Positions 17,849 through 18,073 of a stretch of DNA of 18,073 bases are shown piece after piece. The DNA is from Jimgerdemannia flammicorona. Its lineage: Eukaryota > Mucoromycota > Endogonomycetes > Endogonales > Endogonaceae. Below the pieces are notes generated by a model. The model was not told where the DNA came from. It saw only the letters and a program-made list of their open reading frames with translations, and made no database searches. The translations under genes and the position numbers were made by a program. Each line of letters starts with the position of its first letter. Positions within the stretch are counted from its first letter, which is position 1. The stretch is from contig RBNI01002581.1 of the NCBI GenBank assembly GCA_003990745.1, positions 1 to 18,073 of the forward strand, in the 5' to 3' direction.

Positions 17849-18073
17849 GTGTTGAATGGGATGGTTAGTGAAAGTTATAGTATTGTCACGTAGTGGTCGC
17901 TGAGTCCTTCAAATACGCCAGATTCTCTTCAAGGTGTATCTCCTAGACTAACTCAAGTTGTTATAAGCAAGTTCTTATTGGAGTGCCTTCCCAAGGTCTT
18001 ATAGTCCTCAAACTTCTTATCTTTAACTGTCTTGTTATCTCTTAGATTGCTTGCAAGGAAGTGTGTGTAAGTG
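17849..18073 (+). other. Composition shift; possible LTR start
   Basis: A purine-rich AGGTGAGAGATAG (17836-17848) precedes TGTGTTGAATGGGATGG. The arrangement resembles a Copia polypurine tract followed by a 3' LTR. After about 17880 the sequence is less AT-rich and regains CpG (TCACG, GGTCGC, TACGCC). The far end is outside the window and no partner repeat is present, so this is tentative. No tRNA-like fold was found. Confidence 0.25.

Noticed and set aside
17880..17960. Possible tRNA gene in the CpG-bearing stretch (GTAGTGGTCGCTGAG)
   Set aside because: It has a weak A-box likeness only; there is no acceptable B box and no cloverleaf pairing.

Overview
The window is almost entirely transposable-element sequence at several stages of decay. 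I see no intact host gene, no tRNA or rRNA gene and no CRISPR array. A repeat-rich filamentous fungus is the best guess: it holds Tad/L1-like non-LTR elements, Ty3/gypsy and Copia relics, and old copies eroded by C-to-T-type change with near loss of CpG. A plant or another eukaryote is not excluded, and I cannot name a species.

Layout. (1) 1-3412, plus strand: 3' part of a young LINE. It has endonuclease, reverse transcriptase (RT) and a C-terminal CCHC finger, a poly(A) signal and an unbroken A39 tail. The reading frame is open except for two in-frame TGA codons. (2) 3413-3660, plus strand: an older RT fragment of a related LINE, starting directly at the A39 tail. (3) 3661-7281, minus strand: a decayed Ty3/gypsy internal region with no LTR, in transcript order gag-like region, dUTPase, linker, RT, RNase H, truncated integrase. 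The dUTPase keeps all five family motifs. No aspartic protease was recognised. (4) 7282-10884, minus strand: 5' two-thirds of another LINE copy with broken ORF1 and ORF2, cut inside the RT and almost free of CpG. (5) 11043-12259: a 1.17-kb poly(A) retrocopy on the minus strand, bounded by an exact 21-bp target duplication. It has a poly(A) signal, and its source RNA is not recognised.

(6) 12260-13607: non-coding sequence with degenerate short repeats and an exact 6 x 19-bp minisatellite. (7) 13608-14754: AT-rich sequence with no recognised feature. (8) 14755-16115: a small non-autonomous LTR element, probably Copia-type. It has 138/140-bp LTRs, a 5-bp target duplication, and a possible primer-binding site and polypurine tract. 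Its LTRs differ almost only by transitions. (9) 16116-18073: AT-rich sequence with a very decayed Copia RT/RNase H relic on the plus strand and a doubtful LTR start near 17849.

The elements form layers rather than a pathway. A CpG-poor layer (gypsy, minus-strand LINE, old RT fragment) was later joined by CpG-bearing insertions (plus-strand LINE, 1.17-kb retrocopy). The LINE machinery is the plausible mobiliser of the retrocopy. The most distinctive biology is the dUTPase inside a gypsy polyprotein and the unidentified RNA that was retrocopied.
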